A stretch of DNA of 64,000 bases from Vibrio splendidus (GCF_002873455.1 NZ_MCUN01000054.1:372001-436000), one strand, 5' to 3'. Positions 18,714-28,174 are shown, counted from the stretch's first letter. Program-made: numbers and translations. Notes: generated from the sequence alone by a model not told the origin.

Positions 18714-21700
18714 TTGTATCGAATTATCTTCAAAATGTTCATGTTAATGAGCATTTCATTTAGCGCTCTCGCGGTAAATACATCACCCTCCGTTTTTTAT
18801 CCTTTGCCCGTTCAAGCGCAAGGAAACTTTCTTGCGGCTAAAAACTTGTACTTAGGTGCCGGCGGTGGGCTCTGGGTTCATGATGTCCATGGAAAAGTAC
18901 TCTTTTATGATGGCCGGACCCTATTTCCGCGAAAGGGTAGCCTTCTGCAATTTTCTTCAGAAAAAGTTGCGTTTCTTAACGATGAGTTTTGGACATTTTT
19001 TGATAATGAGGTTTACCGACATAGCCCAGGTATTGGCAATGAGCTTGCGTTTAGCTTAAGCCCTGGCGCTGAGATCGCGAATATCGGCTCATCAGGTGAT
19101 TATATTTGGGTCACCGATGGTAGTAATTTTTATACATACAATACTCATTCTTTAGAGTTTGCAACTTACTCACTACTCAAACTGTATCGATACAACAATA
19201 GCAGCGATATTACGATTAACGATGCGGAGTGGGTATTGTCGAAATGGGTACTCGCGACCAGTTCTGGTGCTTACCTTTCCGAGGAGAAAGAGTTTACCCA
19301 CATCGCAGCATCAGATAAGCACCATATTGAGACGGTTTATTTTTCTAATGCTAGACGAGAGTTAGTGATTGGTACTTTAAATGGGGCGGTAATTGTTGAT
19401 CTCGCGAATCCAGATAAAGAAAACAAAATAAAAGGGTCGCACGTTCTCTCGCTTGCTGAAACTTCAGATCAATATTGGATTGGCACAGAGCATGGGCTCA
19501 TCAGTTATAACTTCATTACGGGTCAAATTACACGATTCGAACAAGCCGCTAATCAAGATTTCTCGTTACCGGGAGAGAAAATATATTCGTTAATCAACGA
19601 CCATGCTGGGGGGATGTGGGTCGCGACAAATAACGGTATCCGATATTTCTCACTGTTCAGTAAGACATTCTCAAGAACGCCATTGACGGGAATGGGTATG
19701 CACTCGAGTAGTGTGGTGATAAACAAAGTACAGCCTGTTAGTGAACAATTATCTTGGGTTGCTTCCTCAATGGGTCTCTATTTGGTCGACACTCAAAGCA
19801 AAGAGAATCCAATTCGTGTTTACTCTAACTCGGTACTGGACTTTGAGATCTTTGGCTCTTCCATTTGGTTGGCTACTAAAGAAGGTATTATTAGCTTTAA
19901 TACCAGTACATTAGAGCCTGAAGCTCTCGGTTTACCAAGGCCGATTAAGGGGGTTCACGTTGAGAACTTTGCGCTTCAAGCTGATAACGTGCTTTGGATA
20001 ACATCGGGGCAAAACCTTTATTCGTTATCTATCGAAACCATGAAGCTGACAGGGTACGGTACAGATTGGTTAGTTGATAAGTTTTTGCCAGCAAAAATCA
20101 CCGCTCTCAATATAGGATTACAAGGTCGTATTTATATAGGCACCGACCACGGTTTCTACTCTTTTAGCGATAAACGAATTAGCTTTAGTCGCTCAAGCGA
20201 ACGATTTGGCAAAGTGGTCGATATTGAAAATGCGAAGGATGGGGCTCAATGGTTTGCGAGCAGTTATGGCGTGTATCGAATCTCTTATGACAGCTCTGTT
20301 ATTCAAGAGATCACACTTGTTGAAGATAATATTAGCCCAAATTGCTTAATAAGCGATGACAATGGTGTGTGGTTAGGTTCTTCGAAGGGTATCAGCTATT
20401 ACGGACTGGATGGACAGCTGCATAAACACATCGGTTCACCATTTGGCTTGATCACCAATGAACTGGCGGCAGGTGCATGTGCTCTGTTTTACAGTGAAGA
20501 GAGCCAATCTACGAGGCTTATTTTTGGTTCAAAGTATGGTGTAGTCAGTGCGTTATCTGATGAGTTATTGGTATCAACAACACCTCATAGTCGCGCATTG
20601 TTGAGTAAGATCAGTGTCGATCAGCAAACGGTATCACTTGGTGGTAAGACAGCTGATTTAGATGAAATCCCTTATGGTTCATCTATGAGTTTTAAGTTGG
20701 GTATCCTACCTGCGACTTTTGCCCCTGCGATGGAGTACCGCCTGAACGACGATGAATCTTGGAGTGAATTTGAAGGCGGTTTGTTAACGCTCGACCACCT
20801 TCTTCCTGGAGACTACACACTGGAAGTTAAACCCATTAAGGACTCGCATTATCGCTTTGTGTCAACGAATCAAAGCTTCTCAATCGCGGAGCCTTGGTAT
20901 CTTACCAGTTGGGCTGCAGCAAGCTCTCTGATGTTGTTGATTGGTGTTGTGACTATCTTGGTCTTTTGGCGTTCTCGTTATGTCACTTTTGCCAACAGAC
21001 ACCTAAAAGCGCAAGTTGCATTAAAAACGGATCAACTGAGGCATCAAAGTCGCATTCTGTTGACGACCAATCAACAGCTTAAAAAGCAGCTACTCGTTAA
21101 GAATGCGCTTGTGTCTCACACAGCAAATGAACTCTCTTCTGAAGTGAATCATATTGCTGTGATGCTCCCGAATTGGAATGATGAGCAAGGCAAGTCGCCA
21201 ATCTTAACGTTGAAAAAGGGCTTGGCTCAGTTGAGCAATACACCTCAAGGAGAGGGGAAGGTCTGTTACGATATAATTTTGATCTTGGAAGCGGTACTCA
21301 AAGCTTGGCAAGATGATTTAGCCAAAGCTGGTATCGAACTGGATATTAGAGTTGATACTAAACAACGACACGTATCATTACTGTATTTTAATCTCGATAT
21401 TATTTTGAACAATTTGGTCGCGAGCATCATAAAGAGAAACTTTAAGTCACAAAACATGGTAGTTCTGGTTGAAGAAGTGAAGGAACACCTTGTAGTTACG
21501 ATTCGAGATCATGGGATGCCTTTCCCTAAACTGGCATCAAGCATGAGTGACAACACCGGAAAATCGACTGATCTAAACATCGAAAAATTACCTCTATTGA
21601 TGAATCAGAATGGTGGTGAGCTGAACGCCTTTGTTTCTGACTATCAAAATAAGGTTCAGCTTTCGTGGCCGATTGAATACCAAGTACTGGATAATCTGGA

Positions 21701-22097
21701 AGCCAGCACAATTGAGCAGATTGAAACCATTAAGCTTGCCGCCTCAACGCCAGAGCAGCAAAGATTGAGTGCTGAACAAGAGTGGAAAAACAGAGTGTCG
21801 CAGCTTGTGAGTGAAAACTACGCTGACGCAGAGTTTAGCACTGCAACTGCTGCTAAGTACTTGTTCATGTCTGAGAGAAGCTTACAGAGACGCTTTAAAT
21901 CGGCTTATGACAAGACCTTTAAAGAGCATTTGAATGAAGTTCGCTTAGAGCATGCGTGCGAGCGGTTACTTGCGGGAGAGAAGATCTCAGACGTCGCGTT
22001 TGATTCTGGTTTCAATGACCCTTCCTATTTCAGTCAAAGGTTTAAGCACCATTTTGGTATGTCACCATCTAAGTTTGCTGAAAACAGCGAAGAGTAG
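18714..22097 (+). CDS. tfoS: TfoS, membrane-bound chitin-responsive AraC-type regulator
   Basis: An 1127-residue one-protein signalling system. A signal-anchor helix (about 1-20) leads into a long periplasmic beta-propeller with repeated WVATNNGI/WLGSSKGI-type two-component-propeller motifs and a Y_Y_Y-like domain (about 640-725). One membrane helix (about 732-752) follows, then a coiled coil, a degenerate histidine-kinase ATPase-like region (about 870-1000) without clear phosphorylation motifs, and a C-terminal AraC double helix-turn-helix (about 1020-1125). In V. cholerae the same gene (VC2080), between znu and feo, is TfoS, which turns on the small RNA tfoR when chitin is sensed. Start TTG 18714 has AGGA at a good distance; ATG 18735 is an alternative. 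Confidence 0.9.
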   Translation: MYRIIFKMFMLMSISFSALAVNTSPSVFYPLPVQAQGNFLAAKNLYLGAGGGLWVHDVHGKVLFYDGRTLFPRKGSLLQFSSEKVAFLNDEFWTFFDNEVYRHSPGIGNELAFSLSPGAEIANIGSSGDYIWVTDGSNFYTYNTHSLEFATYSLLKLYRYNNSSDITINDAEWVLSKWVLATSSGAYLSEEKEFTHIAASDKHHIETVYFSNARRELVIGTLNGAVIVDLANPDKENKIKGSHVLSLAETSDQYWIGTEHGLISYNFITGQITRFEQAANQDFSLPGEKIYSLINDHAGGMWVATNNGIRYFSLFSKTFSRTPLTGMGMHSSSVVINKVQPVSEQLSWVASSMGLYLVDTQSKENPIRVYSNSVLDFEIFGSSIWLATKEGIISFNTSTLEPEALGLPRPIKGVHVENFALQADNVLWITSGQNLYSLSIETMKLTGYGTDWLVDKFLPAKITALNIGLQGRIYIGTDHGFYSFSDKRISFSRSSERFGKVVDIENAKDGAQWFASSYGVYRISYDSSVIQEITLVEDNISPNCLISDDNGVWLGSSKGISYYGLDGQLHKHIGSPFGLITNELAAGACALFYSEESQSTRLIFGSKYGVVSALSDELLVSTTPHSRALLSKISVDQQTVSLGGKTADLDEIPYGSSMSFKLGILPATFAPAMEYRLNDDESWSEFEGGLLTLDHLLPGDYTLEVKPIKDSHYRFVSTNQSFSIAEPWYLTSWAAASSLMLLIGVVTILVFWRSRYVTFANRHLKAQVALKTDQLRHQSRILLTTNQQLKKQLLVKNALVSHTANELSSEVNHIAVMLPNWNDEQGKSPILTLKKGLAQLSNTPQGEGKVCYDIILILEAVLKAWQDDLAKAGIELDIRVDTKQRHVSLLYFNLDIILNNLVASIIKRNFKSQNMVVLVEEVKEHLVVTIRDHGMPFPKLASSMSDNTGKSTDLNIEKLPLLMNQNGGELNAFVSDYQNKVQLSWPIEYQVLDNLEASTIEQIETIKLAASTPEQQRLSAEQEWKNRVSQLVSENYADAEFSTATAAKYLFMSERSLQRRFKSAYDKTFKEHLNEVRLEHACERLLAGEKISDVAFDSGFNDPSYFSQRFKHHFGMSPSKFAENSEE

Positions 22098-22141
22098 CTA
22101 GCTGCGGATTTACTCTACTTCCACATAAATAAAGATAGTTT

Positions 22142-22170
22142 AGCCTCGACATTCGTGTCGGGGCTTTTTT
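22142..22170 (+). terminator. Rho-independent terminator after tfoS
   Basis: A 10-bp stem AGCCTCGACA / TGTCGGGGCT closes a TTCG tetraloop and is followed by six T. Confidence 0.9.
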
Positions 22171-22179
22171 ATGCTTCTA

Positions 22180-22207
22180 CGAGATACGAGATACGAGATG
22201 CGAGATT
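22180..22207. repeat. Tandem heptamer repeat CGAGATN, four units
   Basis: Four head-to-tail copies of CGAGATN (fourth base class A, A, G, T) directly after the tfoS terminator. The same heptamer recurs on the other strand at 26065-26089. Confidence 0.8.
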
Positions 22208-22258
22208 GATATGGCTGCTTTGAGAGTTTGACAATATTTGGGGATAAACAAAAGGAAG

Positions 22259-22360
22259 AAAAAAATATCGTGGTATAGCCGGGGGGACTATACCACGGGT
22301 GCCAAGGACACCTTCGCTTGCTGCCGGAGTGATATGGCAAGCCACACCACCTCTGGAATA
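22259..22360 (-). ncRNA. tfoR: TfoR small RNA (natural competence)
   Basis: On the minus strand the stretch ends in a strong intrinsic terminator: a perfect 10-bp stem (22269-22278 with 22288-22297, GC-rich loop), then ATA and seven T. Two further short hairpins lie upstream. Position between tfoS and feoA is that of the V. cholerae tfoR gene, a roughly 100-nt Hfq-dependent RNA that activates translation of tfoX. A TTTAAT -10 element at 22363-22368 would give a transcript of about that length. The exact 5' end and the name rest on position and architecture; I cannot align it to the known RNA here. Confidence 0.72.
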
Positions 22361-22362
22361 AA

Positions 22363-22385
22363 ATTAAAGAGAAGTAGTTTCTCTT
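22363..22385 (-). promoter_or_regulatory. Candidate tfoR promoter with TfoS-type inverted repeat
   Basis: AAGAGAA-N5-TTCTCTT (22367-22373 with 22379-22385) is a perfect 7-bp inverted repeat adjoining and overlapping the putative TTTAAT -10 box. An inverted repeat in the tfoR promoter is needed for TfoS activation in V. cholerae; this is the obvious candidate here. Confidence 0.5.
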
Positions 22386-22611
22386 CGATGGAGTAACTAT
22401 ACGTTTGCCCACTTATTTTACTTATAAAATTAACGACAGATAGCCATTAGAAAACCGACATTATTTCAACTTATTGATATATAGAGATTTATTTCCATAT
22501 CTCTTGATTGGTACTAGTGAGGTAGTTCTCGTTGCTTGTTGAAAGTAACGTTTTTGACGTAAACGTTTTTAACGAAATTTACGAGTATATATTTTCGAAA
22601 ACATTGATTTC

Positions 22612-22626
22612 ACACAATGGAATTGT
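22612..22626. promoter_or_regulatory. Small operator-like palindrome upstream of feoA
   Basis: CACAAT-GGA-ATTGTG is a perfect 6-bp inverted repeat 67 bp before the feoA start. The binding protein is not known. Confidence 0.3.
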
Positions 22627-22654
22627 GGGAATGTATGTGTATCATGGCGGTAAT

Positions 22655-22673
22655 AACAATCTTTCTCATTATC
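22655..22673 (+). promoter_or_regulatory. Possible Fur box upstream of feoA
   Basis: AACAATCTTTCTCATTATC matches 13 of 19 positions of the Fur consensus, best in its right half, 20 bp before the feoA start. Iron repression of feo is usual in Vibrio; the match is only moderate. Confidence 0.4.
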
Positions 22674-22692
22674 AGTCACGAATCGGGTACTT

Positions 22693-22914
22693 ATGAAACT
22701 CTCACAACTAGAGCAAGGAAAGGCGGCTTCTATTGTTGCACTAACAGGCTTAACACCAGACGTAAGAAAAAAACTTATGGTTATGGGTATGTTGCCAAAA
22801 ACCGAGGTAACGCTTATCCGCCGTGCACCTATGGGTGACCCCCTTCAAGTTGAGGTGAGAGGTGTTTCTATCGCCATTCGTGAAAGCATTGCAGAACAAA
22901 TCGAGGTTATCTAA
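22693..22914 (+). CDS. feoA: Ferrous iron transport protein A
   Basis: A 73-residue SH3-like cytoplasmic protein needed for FeoB-mediated Fe(II) uptake. It starts MKLSQLEQGKAASIV and contains the family segment VRKKLMVMGMLPKTEV followed by a hydrophobic beta-strand. The feoB ATG begins immediately after its stop. The upstream Shine-Dalgarno is weak. Confidence 0.95.
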   Translation: MKLSQLEQGKAASIVALTGLTPDVRKKLMVMGMLPKTEVTLIRRAPMGDPLQVEVRGVSIAIRESIAEQIEVI

Positions 22915-25188
22915 ATGGATTATCAAGTTCTTACTGTTGGTAACCCAAATAGTGGTAAAACAACATTATTTAACGCATTAACTGGTGCCAAGCAGCACGT
23001 TGGTAACTGGGTTGGTGTAACCGTAGAAAAGAAGACGGGTTTGTATTCGCACGCTGGTGATCAGTTTCAGCTAACGGATTTACCGGGTATCTACGCACTA
23101 GACAGTGGTAATGATGCGAACAGCATTGATGAATCTATCGCGTCTCGTGCTGTGCTAACTCACCCTGCAGATGTCATCATCAATGTTGTCGATGCGAGCT
23201 GTCTAGAACGAAGCTTATACATGACATTACAATTACGAGAGTTGGGTCGCCCAATGATCGTTGTATTGAACAAGATGGATGTATTAAAGCGTGAGCGTCA
23301 GGTGATTAACCTTAAAGCGCTAGAGAAAGAGCTTGGCTGTCCAGTTTTAAGCTTGTCTGCAAACGACAAAGACCAAGTTGCACGCTTTAAAGAGCGTCTG
23401 CATAAACTCCTTGTTCAAGGTGTGAGTCTTGACCCTATCTCTATTGATTACGATGCCGCGTTAGAAACTCTTATCCCTTCTGTTGAGTCACAATTTGATG
23501 ATGCTGATGTGTCGCATAGAGCACTAGCGATTCGTGCTTTAGAAAATGATTATTTGGTATTGAATGGACTGGCTCCACAAACTCGCACTCAAATTGACAG
23601 TGTGCGTCTTGGTGCTGATTTCGATATTGACCTTGCTGTTGCTGACGCCAAATACACTTTCTTACATGACCTTTGTAAACGTGTTCGTCGCAGCGAAGGT
23701 AAACTCAGCCGTAACTTTACTGAGAAAGCAGACCAATTCATTTTGAATAAATGGGTCGGCATTCCTTTCTTCTTCGTCATCATGTACCTAATGTTCATGT
23801 TCTCTATCAATATCGGTAGTGCGTTTATCGACTTCTTTGATATTGGTGTTGGAGCTATATTAGTTGATGGTGGACACCACTTATTAGATGACCATTTGCC
23901 TGTTTGGCTAGTAACCATTCTTGCCGATGGTATCGGCGGTGGTATTCAAACGGTAGCGACCTTTATTCCGGTTATTGCCGCGCTTTACCTATTCTTAGCG
24001 GTACTAGAAAGCTCAGGTTACATGGCTCGTGCTGCATTTGTACTTGATAAAGTGATGCAGAAGATTGGTTTACCGGGCAAAGCGTTTGTTCCGTTGGTAC
24101 TTGGTTTTGGCTGTAACGTTCCCTCAATTATGGCAACACGTACTCTTGACCAAGAGCGTGAGCGTAAACTGGCTGCATCAATGGCGCCGTTTATGTCATG
24201 TGGTGCTCGTCTACCAGTATATGCACTGTTCGCAGCTGCGTTCTTCCCAGGTGCTGGGCAAAATGTAGTCTTCGCTCTGTACATCATGGGTATTGTCGCT
24301 TCTGTATTTACGGGTTTATTCCTTAAAAATACTATCTATCCTGGTAGCAGTGATAGCTTGGTTATGGAAATGCCGGATTACGAGTTGCCGACCGTGCAAA
24401 ACGTGATGCTGAAAACTTGGCAGAAGCTGAAACGTTTCGTGCTTGGCGCAGGTAAAACCATCGTAATGGTTGTGGCAATTCTGAGTTTCTTGAACTCTTT
24501 AGGTATGGACGGCAGTTTTGGTAACGAAGACAGCGAAAGCTCAGTGCTATCTAAAGCGGCTCAAGTTGTAACTCCAGTGTTCCAACCGATTGGCATTACT
24601 GAAGAAAACTGGCCTGCAACGGTTGGTATTATTACGGGTATCTTCGCTAAAGAAGCAGTTGTTGGTACATTAAACAGCTTGTACACAACGCCATCAGACG
24701 AAGAAGCGGCTGAATTTGATTTAGCAGCAAGTTTGCAAGAAGCCGTCATGACCATCCCTGAAAATCTAGCGGGTTTGAGCTATTCAGATCCATTAGGTAT
24801 TGAAGTGGGCGATTTGTCTGACTCAAGCTCTGTGGCTGCAGAACAAGAGGTTGATACTTCGATCTTTGGTAACTTGAAAGACAAGTTTGTATCAGGCCAC
24901 GCTGCGTTTGCTTACTTGATTCTTATCCTGCTTTACACACCTTGTGTTGCTGCGATGGGCGCTTATGTACGTGAGTTTGGTCAGACGTTTGCCCGCTTCA
25001 TTGCGGTATGGACAATGGCTCTTGGCTACTTCGGTGCAACCTTCTATTACCAAGCAGCAAACTTCGCGGTACACCCAGTGAGTAGTGCTGTGTGGATGGT
25101 GGCAATTGCCGGTGGTTTTGTGGTGACGTATCGCATCTTCAAGAAAATCGGCAGCAAGCAAAAAGCGCTAGAGGTGCAAGTCGTATGA
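22915..25188 (+). CDS. feoB: Ferrous iron transporter FeoB
   Basis: Inner-membrane Fe(II) importer with an N-terminal GTPase. The G1 motif GNPNSGKTT is at residues 8-16, G3 is DLPGIY and G4 is NKMD. The membrane domain (about 280-750) has two Gate motifs; LVLGFGCNVPSIMATR is the first and YTPCVAAMGAYVREFG the second. At 757 residues it is a normal FeoB. It is the middle gene of feoABC; its TGA overlaps the feoC ATG by four bases. Confidence 0.97.
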   Translation: MDYQVLTVGNPNSGKTTLFNALTGAKQHVGNWVGVTVEKKTGLYSHAGDQFQLTDLPGIYALDSGNDANSIDESIASRAVLTHPADVIINVVDASCLERSLYMTLQLRELGRPMIVVLNKMDVLKRERQVINLKALEKELGCPVLSLSANDKDQVARFKERLHKLLVQGVSLDPISIDYDAALETLIPSVESQFDDADVSHRALAIRALENDYLVLNGLAPQTRTQIDSVRLGADFDIDLAVADAKYTFLHDLCKRVRRSEGKLSRNFTEKADQFILNKWVGIPFFFVIMYLMFMFSINIGSAFIDFFDIGVGAILVDGGHHLLDDHLPVWLVTILADGIGGGIQTVATFIPVIAALYLFLAVLESSGYMARAAFVLDKVMQKIGLPGKAFVPLVLGFGCNVPSIMATRTLDQERERKLAASMAPFMSCGARLPVYALFAAAFFPGAGQNVVFALYIMGIVASVFTGLFLKNTIYPGSSDSLVMEMPDYELPTVQNVMLKTWQKLKRFVLGAGKTIVMVVAILSFLNSLGMDGSFGNEDSESSVLSKAAQVVTPVFQPIGITEENWPATVGIITGIFAKEAVVGTLNSLYTTPSDEEAAEFDLAASLQEAVMTIPENLAGLSYSDPLGIEVGDLSDSSSVAAEQEVDTSIFGNLKDKFVSGHAAFAYLILILLYTPCVAAMGAYVREFGQTFARFIAVWTMALGYFGATFYYQAANFAVHPVSSAVWMVAIAGGFVVTYRIFKKIGSKQKALEVQVV

Positions 25189-25415
25189 TTTTAACTGAAC
25201 TTCATCAATATATTGATAACGAAGGTGTTGCTGCTCGTAGTGAACTCGCCTCTAAGTTTGGAATGAGTGAAGACGGTGTCGATGCGATGCTGGGAGTGTG
25301 GGTCAAGAAAGGTAAGATATCTCGCTTGGTCGACACCAACAAGCAGGGTCATACAACACGTATTCGTTACACCATCAGTAAACAAGATGGCCTGTCACTC
25401 AATGTGATGATGTAG
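25185..25415 (+). CDS. feoC: FeoC-like winged-helix protein
   Basis: A 76-residue winged-helix protein of the FeoC family. The start is the ATG at 25185 in the ATGA overlap with feoB; a longer reading inside feoB is not needed. The helix-turn-helix runs from about 15 to 55. It has no cysteine at all, so the Fe-S cluster motif seen in enterobacterial FeoC is absent, as in V. cholerae. It forms part of the Feo complex rather than acting as a proven DNA-binding regulator. Confidence 0.9.
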   Translation: MILTELHQYIDNEGVAARSELASKFGMSEDGVDAMLGVWVKKGKISRLVDTNKQGHTTRIRYTISKQDGLSLNVMM

Positions 25416-25459
25416 TTCAGAGCTTCATACTCTCGTTGAAAACGGCGAGATAGACAATA

Positions 25460-25497
25460 AAAAAGCCGTTCACCTATTTTAGGTGAGCGGCTTTTTG
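25460..25497 (+). terminator. Rho-independent terminator after feoABC
   Basis: A long stem AAAGCCG..TCACCTA / TAGGTGA..CGGCTTT with a short T loop, followed by five T. Confidence 0.85.
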
Positions 25498-25551
25498 TTA
25501 TGTGTCTTTTCCGGACAGCCTTGCTTGAAAACTCAATGAGATGAACTCGAA

Positions 25552-25980
25552 TTACGCTTTCTTGAAGATAGAGCTCAGCGATAATACGTTTTGAATACGA
25601 GTATGAATTGCTGCTTGTTCTTCTTCAGTTCGTTGTTCGCCTTTGGTGTTGCCCCATACTGGGCCTGGCCACGCGATGTCGTCTTTGAACCTTGCAATAT
25701 GGTGAATGTGCAGCTGTGGCACCATGTTACCCAATGCGCCTAGGTTTAACTTGTCTGGTTGAAACGTAGCTTCTAATGCTTGGCTTACCGCTTGAGACTC
25801 AAGCAAGAACTGCTGTTGTTCTTTCATTGGTAGATGGTGCAGTTCTTTTAGGTTGGCACGTTTTGGTACCAAGATAACCCAAGGCACTGCGCTGTCTTTG
25901 CTTAGCAGCGCCAAGCTTAGTGGAAATTCGCCGATAAGCGTGGTGTCTTTTGCTAACTGTGGGTGAAGTTCAAAGCTCAT
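25552..25980 (-). CDS. HIT family protein
   Basis: A 142-residue nucleotide-binding protein of the histidine-triad superfamily. The active-site motif is PQLHIHHIAR, with the triad-type histidines near residue 90. I start at the ATG for MSFELHPQL at 25980; a longer frame adds 17 residues without family support. Substrate unknown; such proteins hydrolyse or bind nucleotide conjugates. Downstream of argS on the same strand but separated from it by a terminator. Confidence 0.88.
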   Translation of the reverse strand: MSFELHPQLAKDTTLIGEFPLSLALLSKDSAVPWVILVPKRANLKELHHLPMKEQQQFLLESQAVSQALEATFQPDKLNLGALGNMVPQLHIHHIARFKDDIAWPGPVWGNTKGEQRTEEEQAAIHTRIQNVLSLSSIFKKA

Positions 25981-26029
25981 TATTATTATCCATTTCGATT
26001 TCTTGAATTCAGTATACGTTAGATAAAAC

Positions 26030-26059
26030 AAAAGGTTGATGCTCTCACATCAACCTTTC
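26030..26059 (-). terminator. Terminator after argS
   Basis: A perfect 11-bp stem AAAGGTTGATG / CATCAACCTTT (26031-26041 with 26048-26058); T-rich on the minus-strand exit. Confidence 0.75.
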
Positions 26060-26064
26060 TAATT

Positions 26065-26089
26065 ATCTCGAATCTCGAATCTCGAATCG
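26065..26089. repeat. Tandem heptamer repeat ATCTCGA, three and a half units
   Basis: Three full ATCTCGA units plus ATCG between the argS stop and its terminator. This is the reverse complement class of the CGAGATN units at 22180-22207. Confidence 0.8.
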
Positions 26090-26090
26090 C

Positions 26091-27824
26091 TTACATGCGC
26101 TCTAGAGTTTCGATACCTAGAAGCGACAGACCTTGCTTGATTGTCTTCGCTGTTAGTGCAGCAAGCTTCAGGCGGCTCTGTTTAACGGTTTCATCTTCAG
26201 CCACAAGAATAGGGCATGCTTCGTAGAAGCTAGAAAATTGACCAGCAAGTTCGAACAGGTAGCTACACATGATGTGCGGTTGACCTTCACGAGCAACAGA
26301 CTGTACCGCTTCTTCAAATTGTAGAAGTTTTGCGATAAGTGCTTTTTCTTTCTCTTCAGTGATTTTGATTTCACCTTCAAGAGAGTCCATAGAAATCCCT
26401 GCTTTAGCAAAGATTGAAGCAACACGAGTGTACGCGTACTGCATGTACGGTGCTGTGTTGCCTTCAAATGCTAGCATGTTTTCCCAATCGAACACGTAAT
26501 CAGTTGTACGGTGTTTAGAAAGATCTGCGTATTTAACAGCCGCCATTGCAACTGTGTTCGCGATGGTTTTCTTCTCGTCTTCTGCTAGCTCAGGGTTTTT
26601 AGATTCAATCAGCTGAGTTGCGCGTACTTCTGCTTCGTCCAGAAGATCAGCAAGACGTACTGTACCGCCTGCACGAGTTTTAAATGGCTTACCATCTTTA
26701 CCTAGCATCATGCCGAACGCGTGGTGCTCAAGAGATACAGACTCAGGAACATAACCCGCTTTACGGACAATAGTCCAAGCTTGCATTAGGTGTTGGTGCT
26801 GACGAGAGTCAATGAAGTAAAGTACGCGGTCTGCGCCCAACTCTTCAAAACGGTATTTAGCACAGGCAATATCGGTGGTGGTGTATAGGAAGCCACCGTC
26901 ACGTTTTTGCACGATAACGCCCATCGGGTCGCCATCTTTGTTTTTGTATTCGTCTAGGAATACAACTTGTGCGCCGTCAGACTCTTTTGCTAGGCCTTGT
27001 GCTTGCAGGTCAGAAACGATGTTTGAAAGCATATGGTTGTACATACTTTCACCCATTATATCATCACGTGTCAGTGATACGTTCAGGCGATCGTAGTTAC
27101 GTTGGTTTTGAACCATGGTTACGTCAACCAGCTTTTTCCACATTTCAGCGCAGTATTCGTCACCGCTTTGCAGTTTCACTACGTAGCCACGTGCTTTCAC
27201 TGCGAATTCTTCGTCTTCGTCGTAAAGCTTTTTAGATTCACGGTAGAACTGCTCAAGATCTGAAAGTTCCATTGAAACTTCGCCAGTTTCAGCTTGGATG
27301 CGCTCAAGGTTTGCGATAAGCATACCGAATTGAGTACCCCAGTCACCAATGTGGTTAGCACGGATAACTTTGTGGCCTAAGAACTCTAATGTACGAACAA
27401 CAGCATCACCGATGATCGTTGAACGTAGGTGACCAACGTGCATTTCTTTTGCAACGTTCGGTGCTGAGTAGTCAGCAACAATTGTTTGTGCTTCAGCCGC
27501 TGTAACACCAAGACGAGAGTCAGCCAATGCTGCGTCTGCTTGTTGTGCTAGGAATGCTTCATCTAGGAAGATGTTTAGGAAACCTGGACCTGCGATTTCA
27601 ACTTTAGAAGCGATACCGTCTAGGTTTAGAACGTCCAATACTTTTTGAGCAAATTCTCGAGGGTTAGTGCCTAGTCGTTTAGCAACGCCCATAACGCCGT
27701 TTGCTTGGTAGTCACCAAATTGTGGTTTTGCAGATTGGCGAACAGCCGCAGGAGAGCCTGCAGGTGCGCCAGCGGCTTCTAGAGCCTGAGATACTTTGTC
27801 ATTAATCAGTGCTTGGATATTCAC
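26091..27824 (-). CDS. argS: Arginyl-tRNA synthetase
   Basis: Class I synthetase that charges tRNA-Arg in the cytoplasm. An N-terminal additional domain (VNIQALINDKVSQAL) leads to the catalytic domain with the HIGH-type motif MHVGHLRSTIIGD. FGMMLGKDGKPFKTRAGG replaces a canonical KMSK, as is normal for ArgS. The C-terminal anticodon-binding domain ends LSLLGIETLERM. I start at GTG 27824, because AAGGA stands 7 bases before it and the family begins NIQ; this gives 577 residues, equal to E. coli. Confidence 0.97.
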   Translation of the reverse strand: MNIQALINDKVSQALEAAGAPAGSPAAVRQSAKPQFGDYQANGVMGVAKRLGTNPREFAQKVLDVLNLDGIASKVEIAGPGFLNIFLDEAFLAQQADAALADSRLGVTAAEAQTIVADYSAPNVAKEMHVGHLRSTIIGDAVVRTLEFLGHKVIRANHIGDWGTQFGMLIANLERIQAETGEVSMELSDLEQFYRESKKLYDEDEEFAVKARGYVVKLQSGDEYCAEMWKKLVDVTMVQNQRNYDRLNVSLTRDDIMGESMYNHMLSNIVSDLQAQGLAKESDGAQVVFLDEYKNKDGDPMGVIVQKRDGGFLYTTTDIACAKYRFEELGADRVLYFIDSRQHQHLMQAWTIVRKAGYVPESVSLEHHAFGMMLGKDGKPFKTRAGGTVRLADLLDEAEVRATQLIESKNPELAEDEKKTIANTVAMAAVKYADLSKHRTTDYVFDWENMLAFEGNTAPYMQYAYTRVASIFAKAGISMDSLEGEIKITEEKEKALIAKLLQFEEAVQSVAREGQPHIMCSYLFELAGQFSSFYEACPILVAEDETVKQSRLKLAALTAKTIKQGLSLLGIETLERM

Positions 27825-28174
27825 ACGCGTTTCCTTCAATTCAAGGATGAATAAGAGTGGCCGTTATTTCGTGGGTATTAAATTTGGTTAATTATGCTTC
27901 GAGTTAACGATTTAATGCCGAAATGAACAACAGACTCTGTTTAAGTTCACAAAAATGGCGTTAATCATACCAATTTTGTGGGGTTTCTTATAGGTCGAAT
28001 TGATAGAAAATTAACATTTCCTAAGGGGTTTTTGACAATCGACTTTGACCAAGCCAGGTTTGTCTATTTAGGAAAGTAAGACACCGTACTTTTTGAACGT
28101 TTTTTTGTAAAAGCAACGCTTGTTGCTGAAAGTAAAACTGATACCATGCAGCCATTATTTGGAGAACATAGACA
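27825..28174. other. argS / yecM divergent intergenic region
   Basis: This 350-bp AT-rich stretch between divergent genes must hold both promoters. I see no gene, no strong dyad and no recognisable riboswitch in it. Confidence 0.5.

Noticed and set aside
22140..22412. 90-codon minus-strand frame after tfoS
   Set aside because: It overlaps the small-RNA gene and its terminator and has no domain. An equivalent spurious gene may be annotated at this locus in other vibrios.
22617..22838. 73-codon frame overlapping feoA in another frame
   Set aside because: feoA is clear in its own frame; the alternative has no ribosome site and no family.
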